From: a virus
Reading direction: 5' to 3' (one strand)
DNA: 40,037 nt
Virus record (IMG/VR): IMGVR_UViG_3300045885_000307
Span: 1 to 40,037 of that record
The translations under genes were made by a program, and so were the position numbers. Under the pieces are notes generated by a model that saw only the letters and a list, made by a program, of their open reading frames with translations, had not been told where the DNA came from and searched no databases. Positions 30,185 through 38,636 of this stretch are shown piece after piece. Within the stretch, counting starts at the first letter, position 1, and the number at the start of each line of letters is the position of its first letter.

Positions 30185-30832
30185 CTATTCTGGTGATATG
30201 TTTATAAAGCTTCCAGGGATTGTTGTGCCTGTTGGGCTTCTTCCACTGGAATTATTTACTCCGCTATTTACATCTCCTATGGAGATTATTTGGGGCTGCG
30301 TAAAACTTCTTAAACGAAGCGATGCTATGCCTCCTGATGAATATGCAGTAAATGCACTGGAATCGACACCTAATGTGATGGTCGTTGCAGTGCAAGCCAC
30401 TATGAGAAAGATGTTATTGTTCAGTTCGGTCATTCCGCCGACATCGGTAATTAAAACAGATTGACCGGGAACAAATGAATTATCGGCAGTAAGAACACAT
30501 TGCGAGCTTTGAGTAGCATTAGTAATATCAGCAATGAAGGGATCGGTAATGAAGGGATCATAATTCCTTGAGTCAATGTTTACTTCGACTTGATCATCAG
30601 CTGGAATAGAAGTAATCAAAGCTTGCTGACCATTGATTTGCGACATACCATAAGAAACCGGAATTAAAATCCTAACTTGCTGATTGACAACATAATCTTG
30701 CTCTTCGGTCGTCGTGATCAATGTTGTCTGACCTTTTGTGATATCGCTTATTACAAAACGCCTAGGCTGATAATAATCCGCCTGGATGGGAACATTCGCA
30801 TAAGCCGGTATGGGATATGAAATTACTGTCAT
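30185..30832 (-). CDS. Beta-rich structural protein with inserted module, 215 aa
   Basis: Start at MTVISYPIPAYANVPIQADY, with AAGGA directly upstream; the 7 extra codons of the longer frame lie in a hairpin. Residues ~25-90 and ~165-215 together form a domain paralogous to the C-terminal half of the 377-aa protein (NYDPF... and PQIISIGDVNSG versus NYTAF... and PQMIAVGDVNTG), but here it is split by the 66-residue module at 30323-30520. Probably a capsid decoration or connector protein. Confidence 0.65.
   Translation of the reverse strand: MTVISYPIPAYANVPIQADYYQPRRFVISDITKGQTTLITTTEEQDYVVNQQVRILIPVSYGMSQINGQQALITSIPADDQVEVNIDSRNYDPFITDPFIADITNATQSSQCVLTADNSFVPGQSVLITDVGGMTELNNNIFLIVACTATTITLGVDSSAFTAYSSGGIASLRLRSFTQPQIISIGDVNSGVNNSSGRSPTGTTIPGSFINISPE
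30323..30520 (-). repeat. 66-residue shuffled module, copy C
   Basis: Encodes NATQSSQCVLTADNSFVPGQ ... VGGMTELN ... LGVDSSAFTAYSSGGIA. It interrupts a domain that is continuous in the neighbouring 377-aa protein, which marks it as an insertion. Confidence 0.85.
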
Positions 30833-30842
30833 TTTATCCTTA

Positions 30843-30864
30843 AGAGGGGGCATTAACCCCCTCT
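30843..30864. terminator. Strong GC stem-loop before the 215-aa gene
   Basis: AGAGGGGG (30843-30850) / CCCCCTCT (30857-30864), 8 perfect pairs, 6-base loop, just downstream of the 377-aa stop and immediately upstream of the next ribosome site on the minus strand. No U-run, so more likely an mRNA stability or processing hairpin that separates expression levels. Confidence 0.5.
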
Positions 30865-30872
30865 AGCTATTG

Positions 30873-32006
30873 TTATGGAATAGACATATCGTGAAGATAA
30901 GCTCTCCAGTAAATCACATCGTTGGCATCTCCAACTAAAACGCCACTTGTTACAGTGGTTCCTACACCAGCTCCAATTACGAAACCTTGGCTTGTATTAT
31001 TCACAAATGCGCCTAATACAGCAGGTCCGTTAATGGTGCTTACATAGCTTGCGCTTGTAGATCCGCTTGGGAAAGTGTAAGGAGAAGGATAAAGAGGCAG
31101 GTTGGTGCCTGTTTGTCTTCCGCCAGTATTTACATCGCCAACAGCAATCATTTGCGGGAACGAAGTTCCGGACAAATCACTGACTTCAACGTTATTTGTA
31201 AATGCTGTGTAGTTAGTTGAATTGATGCTTACAACAACAGTATTATAATCCGTTACAGAAACAACATATCCATAGACTGGGGATCCTGGAGTTGTTGAAT
31301 TTGGTAAGGAATTAAGTTCGACTGTGCTGTAATCCGCAGGTATTCTGAATGCAACTTCTTGACCAACAACTAAGTTATGAGCTGTAGTTGTGTCAATAGT
31401 TGTTGTTGTGCCAGTTGTGATAGCACTAATAACAGAAACGCCTGGGAAATAAAGATATGGATACAATACTTTCTTTACAAAAGCCCCGCTTGGAGAACCA
31501 GCCAAAGCAGTATAATTACTTTGGTTAGTATTCCATGGGATTGAAAATGTGTTAGCATTTATTCTTGTAACAGTAAATGGGATACCGTCTATCTGAGGCA
31601 TACCGGTTGTGGCGGATTGATAGAGTCCTGTGAAGACAACTACATCGCCTGTTTGGTAACCGTGGCCTGTGACTTCAACAACAGCTGGGTCAGCTTTGGT
31701 AAGACTAACTACTTGCTGTCTAGCTCCATATTGGAGAGCTTGGCCAGCAGTAAAGGTACTAATACCATTAGTTGTAACTGTATCATATACTAAAGCAGAA
31801 GCTGCTGTATAAGCTTCAACTACAGCAAAGCCTTGTCCCATATTTGCATCCCATTTTGCTGAAAGAACTTGGCTAGCAGCAGCACCAGCATTTGCGTTTG
31901 TATAGTTTACAAACTCAACATAATCTGGAACGAAAGGGAGGTTAATAACTTGGGCAAAACCTGTAGAGGTAAATTTACCCTTTGCCATTCTCGAATATTC
32001 AGTCAT
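30873..32006 (-). CDS. Abundant-type structural protein next to capsid, 377 aa
   Basis: Start preceded by GGGGG. N-terminal ~90 residues (MAKGKFTSTGFAQVINLPFV, PDYVEFVNYTNANAG) then repeated beta modules: AVVEVTGHGYQTGDVVVFTG (about 110-180) and TTIDTTTAHNLVVGQEVAFR (about 205-290), the FCCH-like pattern in phage virion proteins, and an Ala/Gly-rich C-terminus. Follows the major capsid gene by 1 base, so likely a head decoration or major structural partner. Confidence 0.65.
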   Translation of the reverse strand: MTEYSRMAKGKFTSTGFAQVINLPFVPDYVEFVNYTNANAGAAASQVLSAKWDANMGQGFAVVEAYTAASALVYDTVTTNGISTFTAGQALQYGARQQVVSLTKADPAVVEVTGHGYQTGDVVVFTGLYQSATTGMPQIDGIPFTVTRINANTFSIPWNTNQSNYTALAGSPSGAFVKKVLYPYLYFPGVSVISAITTGTTTTIDTTTAHNLVVGQEVAFRIPADYSTVELNSLPNSTTPGSPVYGYVVSVTDYNTVVVSINSTNYTAFTNNVEVSDLSGTSFPQMIAVGDVNTGGRQTGTNLPLYPSPYTFPSGSTSASYVSTINGPAVLGAFVNNTSQGFVIGAGVGTTVTSGVLVGDANDVIYWRAYLHDMSIP

Positions 32007-32007
32007 A

Positions 32008-32976
32008 TTATACCCCCAATACGTTTAAACGTGTGCAAAGAAGGTTTCTAATGGCTGTATCTTGAGTGATGGCTTGCGCTTGGGCAAACTTAACAGCAAG
32101 AGTAGCATTCTGAGCTAGCATACCAGAGTAGTATGGATCACGATAAATTAGGTTCATCGAGTAACCATCTTGGTCGATATGCGTAATAGCTTGTTTACCT
32201 AATACAGTATTGTAGTAAACATCGGCACCAAGGTCAGAAGCAAGTCTAGCGACTGGAGCTTCGGAGCTTGTTAAGATCCTGATGTTGAATACAGAACCAT
32301 ATTCAGCAGGTAAAGCAGAAGTATTTGTAGGATAGTTCCACTGAGAGATAAATCCTGTTGTTGTCATTCCGTCAAAGTCGGATTGCAACTCTGTTGAGCT
32401 CAACATAAAGTAAGCTGAACGGACAGGACCAGTACCGAATCTATCCATCCCCTCGATACCGCTCATAAACTTATAAGCATTATTAGTATCAAGAGTAGTA
32501 GCAACCAAGCTAAAGTCAGTAGAGGCAAGGTTTGCTGGATTATCACCATTGCTACCGCCTCCAGCCATGATCTGGCTAGCAGCAGAAACGATGTAATCTC
32601 TTAAGATTAAATCTTCTGCTTGACGCATCGCAACAGCTAAACGCTCAGAAACCCAAGCGAGTACGCCTTCTTGGTCTTGCAAAATAACTTGTTCGTTGAT
32701 GATACAGCCAGTTCCGAAGAATGCCATCTGAGCATCAATGATATCTCTTTGCGGCACTTGTGCGGGAGGATCTATCCCGGCGTTACCCAACTGTACAGTT
32801 GGTGGTGTTAATGCGCGTGGGCGCATAAAACGGCATGTGGTACCTCCATGCGTGGGCATGGAAATTTTATCACAAACCGTGATGTAATTCATTGTGGGAG
32901 TAGGGACATAGAGCATAGCAGGCGCTAAACTCTGCAAAATCATTGGCCCCAAATTACCCGTAGTCGTAATTGACAT
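32008..32976 (-). CDS. Major capsid protein, N4-gp56 family, 322 aa
   Basis: HK97-fold capsid subunit of the N4-gp56 family. Recognised by the overall pattern: N-terminal ITTTGNLGPMILQSLAPAML, GGTTCRFMRPRALTPPTVQL, the helical spine (QEGVLAWVSERLAVAMRQAE, DLILRDYIVSAASQI), and the C-terminal MNLIYRDPYYSGMLAQNATL AVKF strand region. AAGG ribosome site 5 bases upstream. Follows the scaffold gene after a 174-bp leader that may carry its own promoter, fitting high expression. Confidence 0.85.
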   Translation of the reverse strand: MSITTTGNLGPMILQSLAPAMLYVPTPTMNYITVCDKISMPTHGGTTCRFMRPRALTPPTVQLGNAGIDPPAQVPQRDIIDAQMAFFGTGCIINEQVILQDQEGVLAWVSERLAVAMRQAEDLILRDYIVSAASQIMAGGGSNGDNPANLASTDFSLVATTLDTNNAYKFMSGIEGMDRFGTGPVRSAYFMLSSTELQSDFDGMTTTGFISQWNYPTNTSALPAEYGSVFNIRILTSSEAPVARLASDLGADVYYNTVLGKQAITHIDQDGYSMNLIYRDPYYSGMLAQNATLAVKFAQAQAITQDTAIRNLLCTRLNVLGV

Positions 32977-33094
32977 AGCAACCTTAAGTTGTATGTTAAT
33001 ATTGACATGACGATCGGTAGACGAGCCTTATTACGTCAGTTCTCGATCACATCGGATTTGTGGTTGCGGGCCACTGTACGCTGATGCATTTTAA

Positions 33095-33107
33095 CGCTAT
33101 GCTAGCG
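33095..33107. other. Small hairpin in the capsid-gene leader
   Basis: CGCTA-TGC-TAGCG, five perfect pairs with a 3-base loop, in the 174-bp untranslated leader. The leader has no ORF that I would defend. Confidence 0.4.
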
Positions 33108-33114
33108 AAACCTC

Positions 33115-33144
33115 AAAATATGAACTTATCATGCTTTATTTCAA
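33115..33144 (-). promoter_or_regulatory. Candidate promoter for the capsid gene
   Basis: Minus strand TTGAAA (33144-33139), 18-base spacer, TATTTT (33120-33115), about 140 bases before the capsid ATG. -35 5 of 6, -10 4 of 6 to sigma-70 consensus. Confidence 0.35.
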
Positions 33145-33150
33145 GCAAAT

Positions 33151-33795
33151 TTATATTCTTAACTTACTTTTTAATTCCTGCATCTTTTGATAAGCATTTT
33201 TCTGACCAGCAGTGCTGAAGTCTCCAACTGTTGAATAAGGAGCATTGGCAACTCCTGAAGGTTGGTAATAAGGAGATCTTCGGTTAGCATCGATCTTTTC
33301 TTGGATAGAGGGTTCTTTAATGGCGGGTTTATGTAGGCCTAAAGCTTTAATGTTTTTATAGACTAGCTTTTGACGATCGAAACCTTCCGGCATCTTAAGA
33401 ATAGTTTCAGCAAGTTCGGGATCTGTCTCATAGAGTTTATTGGCATGTTGCATGATGTCATAGAAATCTTTGTTGCTTTCTAGCCAAAGTTCTTGCTTAA
33501 GCTCATCTTTGGCTTTCTGCTTTGCGAGTTCCATAGCTTTACTGATTTCACTCTTGGTAGATTGATCAAACTTATTAAGAGTTTTGGACAGTTTTTTGTG
33601 ATCAACGTATGGTTCAGAATCATCTTCATCATCATGTGATTTTGAGGATAGTATTTCTTGAGCCCGTCTCTCGGCATCTTCTCTAGCTTGCCTTTCTTGC
33701 TCAAGTTGTTTTTGGTATTTCTGCTCAAGGGCACGGAAATTTAACTCTTTATCGCTTGGTTTATTTTCTGTGTTTTGATTTACTTCAGCTGACAT
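33151..33795 (-). CDS. Scaffolding protein, 214 aa
   Basis: Start at MSAEVNQNTENKPSDKEL, where GGAGAAAGG lies upstream; the 16 codons before it are leader. Gln/Glu/Arg-rich coiled coil (LEQKYQKQLEQERQAREDAE), acidic SHDDEDDSEPYVD, further helices and a basic C-terminus (AYQKMQELKSKLRI), as in coat-binding scaffolds. Lies between the portal and the capsid gene, the canonical position. Directs procapsid assembly and then leaves. Confidence 0.75.
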   Translation of the reverse strand: MSAEVNQNTENKPSDKELNFRALEQKYQKQLEQERQAREDAERRAQEILSSKSHDDEDDSEPYVDHKKLSKTLNKFDQSTKSEISKAMELAKQKAKDELKQELWLESNKDFYDIMQHANKLYETDPELAETILKMPEGFDRQKLVYKNIKALGLHKPAIKEPSIQEKIDANRRSPYYQPSGVANAPYSTVGDFSTAGQKNAYQKMQELKSKLRI

Positions 33796-33876
33796 GAAAA
33801 TCCTTTCTCCGTAACGCAGGAGTGCGGCTTTGGATTTACCCATCGTTTAATAACTTAACGTTTTAAAGGCAAGTAA

Positions 33877-34413
33877 ATGAAAGACAATGCAATAAATGTG
33901 ATGAAGTTGAATGTTCTGGATTCACATGATAGACTGCTTGAATTAAAGAAATCAGAGGCGCAAACACTCGGACAAGGTGCCGAGGACTGCCTTAAGAAAA
34001 ATCCATTGTCTCTAGCTTTACAAGAAAAATCCCCTTACATCTACATGTTTGCTCATCCAAGAACTGAAGCAGATGGGAATACAAAGAAGATGTTTTGGCA
34101 GCCAAGATTAACAAAACCACAAGCGCAAACCAATTCATACCTATTTAGAGCTATTTCAAAGTCGGATTCTATTGAAATTTGTTGGATGTTACCCTCAAGA
34201 GAAACGTGGGGACAGCATAAGAAAGGAAATATCGCAGAAAACGAGCTCGTAGAATGGTCTATAAACATGTTCTTAAATAAGAAAAAAGAGTTAGAAGAAC
34301 CCCATCCTGACGATTTACCAGAAGCTAAAATGAAAATGATCTACTATGAAGTGCTGAATTCAATAAAAGCTAAGAAATGGCAACCTAAGCTAGACGCCTT
34401 GGGGGGGTCTTAA
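33877..34413 (+). CDS. Hypothetical protein on the opposite strand of the late block, 178 aa
   Basis: Coherent globular protein: KSPYIYMFAHPRTEADGNTK, MFWQPRLTKPQAQTNSYLFR, EICWMLPSRETWGQHKKGNI, with a helical end. It reads plus while all neighbours read minus; its minus-strand shadow (34053-34268) looks random. Weak ribosome site (AAGGC). Starts 81 bases from the divergent scaffold gene and ends overlapping the 60-aa gene. Possible regulator or moron-type gene; family not recognised. Confidence 0.65.
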   Translation: MKDNAINVMKLNVLDSHDRLLELKKSEAQTLGQGAEDCLKKNPLSLALQEKSPYIYMFAHPRTEADGNTKKMFWQPRLTKPQAQTNSYLFRAISKSDSIEICWMLPSRETWGQHKKGNIAENELVEWSINMFLNKKKELEEPHPDDLPEAKMKMIYYEVLNSIKAKKWQPKLDALGGS

Positions 34414-34567
34414 GCCCCTTATTTCCAACAGGAGTTATTCCCATCCCTTCTTTAACCTTGCCCATAGGGTTTCTAACACCGCTGCCATAATAATCACCCA
34501 TGCCATAAGGTGTGTTTGCTGTGTGTGCTGTTTTTAATGCTTTATTCGATTGTTGCTTTTTCTTCAT
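34385..34567 (-). CDS. Small basic Gly-rich protein, 60 aa
   Basis: MKKKQQSNKALKTAHTANTP then YGMGDYYGSGVRNPMGKVKE and a basic end. The YGMGDYYGSG element parallels GMGQYYGS in the 192-aa virion protein and, more loosely, DYGVGVNQPIG in the 82-aa protein upstream. Overlaps the convergent plus-strand gene by 29 bases and the upstream gene by 26. Probably a small virion or DNA-packaging-associated protein; function unknown. Confidence 0.5.
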   Translation of the reverse strand: MKKKQQSNKALKTAHTANTPYGMGDYYGSGVRNPMGKVKEGMGITPVGNKGLKTPPRRLA

Positions 34568-34790
34568 TGGGATACGTCTTTAATGTGTTTACACGGCCTT
34601 TTGGGACACCTGCTGATTTGGGATCGCCAGCATGGCCTATAGGTTGATTTACTCCTACGCCATAATCAGTTCCTGCATTAACATAACAACTAGATCTTTC
34701 ATCATATTGTGGGCATTTAAAGCTCCACGGATTTTTTACAGATCTTTTTTCGTTTTTTGTCTTTAAAGGATCATTGAATCCTGTTTCCAT
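34542..34790 (-). CDS. Small hypothetical protein, 82 aa
   Basis: TAGGAGGA ribosome site gives a confident start. METGFNDPLKTKNEKRSVKN, a CPQYDERSSCYV pair, then GTDYGVGVNQPIGHAGDPKS. Soluble, basic, Gly-rich; lies between portal and scaffold genes on the late strand. Not recognised. Confidence 0.6.
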   Translation of the reverse strand: METGFNDPLKTKNEKRSVKNPWSFKCPQYDERSSCYVNAGTDYGVGVNQPIGHAGDPKSAGVPKGRVNTLKTYPNEEKATIE

Positions 34791-34802
34791 ATTCCTCCTA
34801 AA

Positions 34803-34834
34803 ATGATCGTCAAAGAGCCTTCCTTGACGATCAT
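34803..34834. terminator. Stem-loop between two small late genes
   Basis: ATGATCGTCAA (34803-34813) / TTGACGATCAT (34824-34834), 11 perfect pairs, 10-base loop. On the minus strand it precedes TTTTAGGAGG, the ribosome site of the 82-aa gene. Could reduce read-through or stabilise the upstream message. Confidence 0.6.
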
Positions 34835-34837
34835 AAA

Positions 34838-35056
34838 TTAATAACGGTGATGTGGTCTTTGAGGTAAAGAATTGATTTTTTTCTTACCCATCTCTTGCTG
34901 TGTTTTGATTGCTTCAGTGGTATCTTCATACTGCTTTAGCTCGCCAGCACCTTCTGCAGAGTTATAATCTCTTGTGTGTACACCTTCTGGAAATACACTA
35001 CCTCTAGATTTTCCACCTGCCCAAAAGCTATGATCATCTATTTTACGGCCACCCAT
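34838..35056 (-). CDS. Small hypothetical protein, 72 aa
   Basis: AGGAGG site before MGGRKIDDHSFWAGGKSRGS, followed by VFPEGVHTRDYNSAEGAGEL and a polar end. Directly downstream of portal by 8 bases. Gly/charged composition like the next two proteins; a small head-associated protein is plausible. Not recognised. Confidence 0.6.
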   Translation of the reverse strand: MGGRKIDDHSFWAGGKSRGSVFPEGVHTRDYNSAEGAGELKQYEDTTEAIKTQQEMGKKKINSLPQRPHHRY

Positions 35057-35064
35057 AGTTCCTC

Positions 35065-37167
35065 CTATTGATTTATAGCCATTTCAGGGCCTTGTTGCCC
35101 CATTATACTTTGTAAAAACTGATTTGACAATGCTGTGTTTTTAGCATCTATTTTTTCTCTATCTTCATTTTGTTCTTGTCGATAGTCGAAGGATTCGATT
35201 TGATTCATCTTAAGCATTGTTTCGACTTCACCATATTTCGCAATGACGTCGACCATCTTTTCGAGTGCTTCCATCTTCGCTTTTGTTGCCATTGCTCTAT
35301 TTTGCGTAATTTCAGATAGCCGTTCTTCAAATAAACCAATATCTGCTTCTGCTCGCCCATGTCTTTCACGAGCAGTCGCAAGGTTGGCTGCTGCCCTAGA
35401 CATAAGCTCTTTTAGTTTGGCTTCCTCAAATGCATGTTGAATATTCTGAGCTTCACCTTGTACCGCTGCTGCTTGTTGTTCTTGTTGTTGCAGGAATTGA
35501 ACGATCTCCCCTTTACCAGTGATATTAAGCTTGGGAATGATCATAGATGGGGGGAATACTTCTCTTCCGAATGTTTGGTTCATCTCAAGCATCTGTTGGG
35601 CCTGTAGGTTTTGCTGGGAAGGTGTAAGGTCGGCCTCTTCTACTATTGTTTTATACTTAGCAAATACTTTGCTGTAGAAGAATGGAGTAGGTTCCTCTCC
35701 TATAATCATGCCAACCTTTTCGGCATTCCAGTTATTTAAGACTGTTTTAAGAAGACGATCACCTAAAAGCTTATCTGCATAATCCCACTGATCGAAGTAC
35801 TTTTGGAACGTCATCAAATTAGCTGCCTGTTTTAGCATAGCCGTAAGCGTGCTTATTTGCTTGTCTTGCTGTCCTGCCCAGTTTTCTAAATCGATGCCTG
35901 CTACACGGAATATCAGATTCGCCATCTGATCAGCTAATGCAAGATCACTTTCGGGAATACCCGAAGGAATGATCTTTTCGCAATCTGTCATCTCATACCC
36001 TTCGTTGATGATGACGTCCCAGCCTTGCCCGCTTTTCTTGAGATTATCTTCATTGGCAACAGCGCCAGACTTTCGTTTCCATCCGGCATTTATAGTGGCT
36101 GCTGTAATATCGTTATTTGTTATAACCTTCCAGTTAAACAAGAATTGCGGATCTCGCATAGTCCTTACTAAGGATCTGACTCTTAAGTCGTAGTAGTTGA
36201 TGTGGGGCTCATAGTTCCAATAGTAAGGAATGAAGGGACACTCATCAAAGCCGAGTGGGTTTTCGCCTTGATACATAAGCTGATCGTTGAGTACTACAGC
36301 TAGTTTCCAAGTTTGAGCATCAACAGTAACTTGCTCTAAATCAGGAATGCCTTGAAGAATTCCATCTATTTGCTCGTTATTATTTGCAAAGTCAAAAAAT
36401 TGCTTTCTTGATCTGCTATATAGACGCTTTTTCTTTCTCTTCCACTTATACCAAACATAGCTTAATACCATTAAATCATTGCGAGCCATATTGTAGTTTT
36501 CGGGAAGGAAATAGAAAGAACCATATCTTTGAGGTGATCCAGCCATTGGTCTGATCTGCTCTAGTTTATCTGGAAATCTAGCTTCAGCTTCATGCTTACT
36601 TATGTATTCTTGACACCAAACAAACTGAGCATCAGACATATCAGGATTACGGAAGTAAGGATCGACTAGGAATGAATTATATTCCCAAATCTTGACTTTT
36701 AGCTCACCTTGGGCTGCATCTTCAGAATAATCCAAATAAGGCTGTGCAAGAACCATGCCAGAAACAGCGGCTAATTCTTTAGCCTTAGACTTTTGCTCAT
36801 GGATACCATTAATGTTAGCCTCATGGATCATTAGCTTAGTATATTGGTCAGTTGTTTGAGGATCAGAACCTTCCGTTGGCTGATAGATAAATTGCTTTCT
36901 TCGCTGTCTTTCATAACCAGTGATCATATTCACGGGCTGCTGTATGATATTGAAATAATAGGAGTTATAAGAGACATTCGGAGAAAAATTAAAATAGCGA
37001 TTAACGAAAGTCTGAGATCCGGCATAAAACAACGAATCAATGTTAGATTGATTCCATCTCGATTGTTCAATCGGTTGGAATTTACTATAAAGATTATCTA
37101 ACCATTGTCTTACATTGCCTTGATTTGGCTCTAAAGCATTGTTCCAGGTGGGGTAATAGAAACTAAT
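35065..37167 (-). CDS. Portal protein, P22-like, 700 aa, ATT start
   Basis: Forms the dodecameric DNA gate at the capsid vertex. Family sequence: FNFSPNVSYNSYYFNIIQQP then VNMITGYERQRRKQFIYQPT, central FDECPFIPYYWNYEPHINYY and VRSLVRTMRDPQFLFNWKVI, and a Gln/Glu-rich C-terminal barrel (about 560-700). The first standard start (TTG at 37032) would cut off family-like NNALEPNQGNVRQWLDNLYS and FQPIEQSRWNQSNIDSL. In frame upstream the only codon correctly placed is ATT (37167-37165), 7 bases after GAGGAGG, just after a stop. Confidence 0.88.
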   Translation of the reverse strand: MSFYYPTWNNALEPNQGNVRQWLDNLYSKFQPIEQSRWNQSNIDSLFYAGSQTFVNRYFNFSPNVSYNSYYFNIIQQPVNMITGYERQRRKQFIYQPTEGSDPQTTDQYTKLMIHEANINGIHEQKSKAKELAAVSGMVLAQPYLDYSEDAAQGELKVKIWEYNSFLVDPYFRNPDMSDAQFVWCQEYISKHEAEARFPDKLEQIRPMAGSPQRYGSFYFLPENYNMARNDLMVLSYVWYKWKRKKKRLYSRSRKQFFDFANNNEQIDGILQGIPDLEQVTVDAQTWKLAVVLNDQLMYQGENPLGFDECPFIPYYWNYEPHINYYDLRVRSLVRTMRDPQFLFNWKVITNNDITAATINAGWKRKSGAVANEDNLKKSGQGWDVIINEGYEMTDCEKIIPSGIPESDLALADQMANLIFRVAGIDLENWAGQQDKQISTLTAMLKQAANLMTFQKYFDQWDYADKLLGDRLLKTVLNNWNAEKVGMIIGEEPTPFFYSKVFAKYKTIVEEADLTPSQQNLQAQQMLEMNQTFGREVFPPSMIIPKLNITGKGEIVQFLQQQEQQAAAVQGEAQNIQHAFEEAKLKELMSRAAANLATARERHGRAEADIGLFEERLSEITQNRAMATKAKMEALEKMVDVIAKYGEVETMLKMNQIESFDYRQEQNEDREKIDAKNTALSNQFLQSIMGQQGPEMAINQ

Positions 37168-37226
37168 GACTAGTCCTCCTCTAAAATCCTGACCTTATAA
37201 TCTTAACATAATTTATTCAAGCTTAG

Positions 37227-37265
37227 TGTAAAGCCAGGAACTTTGGCGTGTAAACCGGCTTTACA
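37227..37265. promoter_or_regulatory. Long inverted repeat upstream of portal
   Basis: TGTAAAGCC (37227-37235) / GGCTTTACA (37257-37265), 9 perfect pairs; the right half itself is a TGTAAACCGGCTTTACA near-palindrome (37249-37265). Three related TGTAAA sites in 40 bases suggest a regulator-binding region at the head of the portal transcript. Confidence 0.5.
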
Positions 37266-37278
37266 AAGGAAAAGAAAC

Positions 37279-37302
37279 AGGGCGCATCACTTCGATCGCC
37301 CT
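37279..37302 (-). terminator. Terminator-like hairpin after TerL
   Basis: Minus strand AGGGCG, 12-base loop, CGCCCT, then GTTTCTTTTCC. It separates the terminase genes from the portal and following head genes. Confidence 0.6.
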
Positions 37303-37352
37303 AAAAATTTAGACGGGATCAACCTATATAACCAGGAAATTCTCACTTTAAA

Positions 37353-38636
37353 TTATCCGAATCTTCTTGTCATTTGGAATCTATTCTGCTGCCACTCTTT
37401 AACTCTTTGGGCATCTTCATAGGGATCGTATGTTGTTACTTTGTGGGTGTTTATGACATACCTTAATGCATCGACAGCATGATCCCCTTTCTTGACCGGG
37501 GCATCCTCTCCCCTTTTGGATTTGGATTCGTCCCAAACATAGTTTTCTATCTCTTTGATCGTATGTTTACATTCTTGGCATACGAAGAGATTTCCCTTAC
37601 CCATCTCGGAGGTCATGTTTTCAATTCCTTGGATCACATCATTATTAGCTTCAATAACATGTAGTCCTCGTCTCTGAAGTTCAAGCTTCATAGACAAAGC
37701 TGATGGGTCAATGTATATCTGTTTGACAGCATAAGGCTCGATAAATCTCTGGATATCATCAGCAAACTCGCTATTGATCTTCTGTCTACCCTTCTCTTTG
37801 CAATCCCAATAATATTCTTTTTCGACCCATAAGCATTTACCCGTTTGGGTATATTTACCCGTAGAAACGCCGATTAATACACAAGCGAAAGCGTTGCTAA
37901 CTCCATAGTCAATGCCGGCTACCCAGTAATCTGCTGCTCTTGGTGGATTTTTAACCACGTGAATGCTTCGGTCGAAGAAATCAAAGATCGCACCTTCTGC
38001 CATGCACCAAAGACCAAGATAATTGCGCTTATAAAAGAGTCCGCTTGTACTATGTTTCAGGCCTTCTTTATATTCTTTGCTTACATATGGGTTGTCTTCT
38101 AGGGTAAAATGTAAGCTATAAAACTTTTTATATCCTTCTTCGCCTTGATCTATCCATTGCTTAATCTTGTGAGTGGGAGAGGAAGGGTTGCATGTGGCTA
38201 TAGCCATACTATAATCTCTACTAAGACGGCTATCTATCATATCAATTATAGACTCAGGATAAAGTGTAATCTCATCACAATATATTAAAGAGGCTGTTAA
38301 CCCTTGAAAATTACCAACTGCACCTTCATCTTTAGCTCCTAGGATAGTGATTGTCTTATCTCTAAAGTAAAGCTTTTTACCTGACCATGAACAAAAAGGA
38401 CGGAATATTGCTAATTCCTTAGACTCCATAACAGGCCTGACAACGTTTCTAAATGCAGTGTCGAAAGTCCTACCAACAATATATATATCGCTATCAGGGC
38501 ATTTACTTGCCTCTTGAAAGAATCGAAATGATCCTGCAATAGTTTTACCTGTTCTAACGCTTCCGTGAGCTATATTCCATTTCCTTACCGAATTTAGAAT
38601 AAACTCTAGTTGCTTTGTTGATAGTGGATCAGCCAT
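37353..38636 (-). CDS. terL: Terminase large subunit, 427 aa
   Basis: Packaging ATPase and nuclease. Walker A GSVRTGKT (residues 25-32, K31), Walker B SLIYCDE (D121, E122), coupling motif ATCNPSS (147-153). RNase-H-like nuclease acidic residues: D243 in GIDYG, D310 in YIDPSA, D385/D389 in KGDHAVDALRY. Complete, PBSX/T4-like architecture. Follows TerS; works with the portal at 35065-37167. Confidence 0.95.
   Translation of the reverse strand: MADPLSTKQLEFILNSVRKWNIAHGSVRTGKTIAGSFRFFQEASKCPDSDIYIVGRTFDTAFRNVVRPVMESKELAIFRPFCSWSGKKLYFRDKTITILGAKDEGAVGNFQGLTASLIYCDEITLYPESIIDMIDSRLSRDYSMAIATCNPSSPTHKIKQWIDQGEEGYKKFYSLHFTLEDNPYVSKEYKEGLKHSTSGLFYKRNYLGLWCMAEGAIFDFFDRSIHVVKNPPRAADYWVAGIDYGVSNAFACVLIGVSTGKYTQTGKCLWVEKEYYWDCKEKGRQKINSEFADDIQRFIEPYAVKQIYIDPSALSMKLELQRRGLHVIEANNDVIQGIENMTSEMGKGNLFVCQECKHTIKEIENYVWDESKSKRGEDAPVKKGDHAVDALRYVINTHKVTTYDPYEDAQRVKEWQQNRFQMTRRFG

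Noticed and set aside
30162-30464. 100-aa plus-strand ORF
   Set aside because: Antisense to the module-containing structural gene, no ribosome site.
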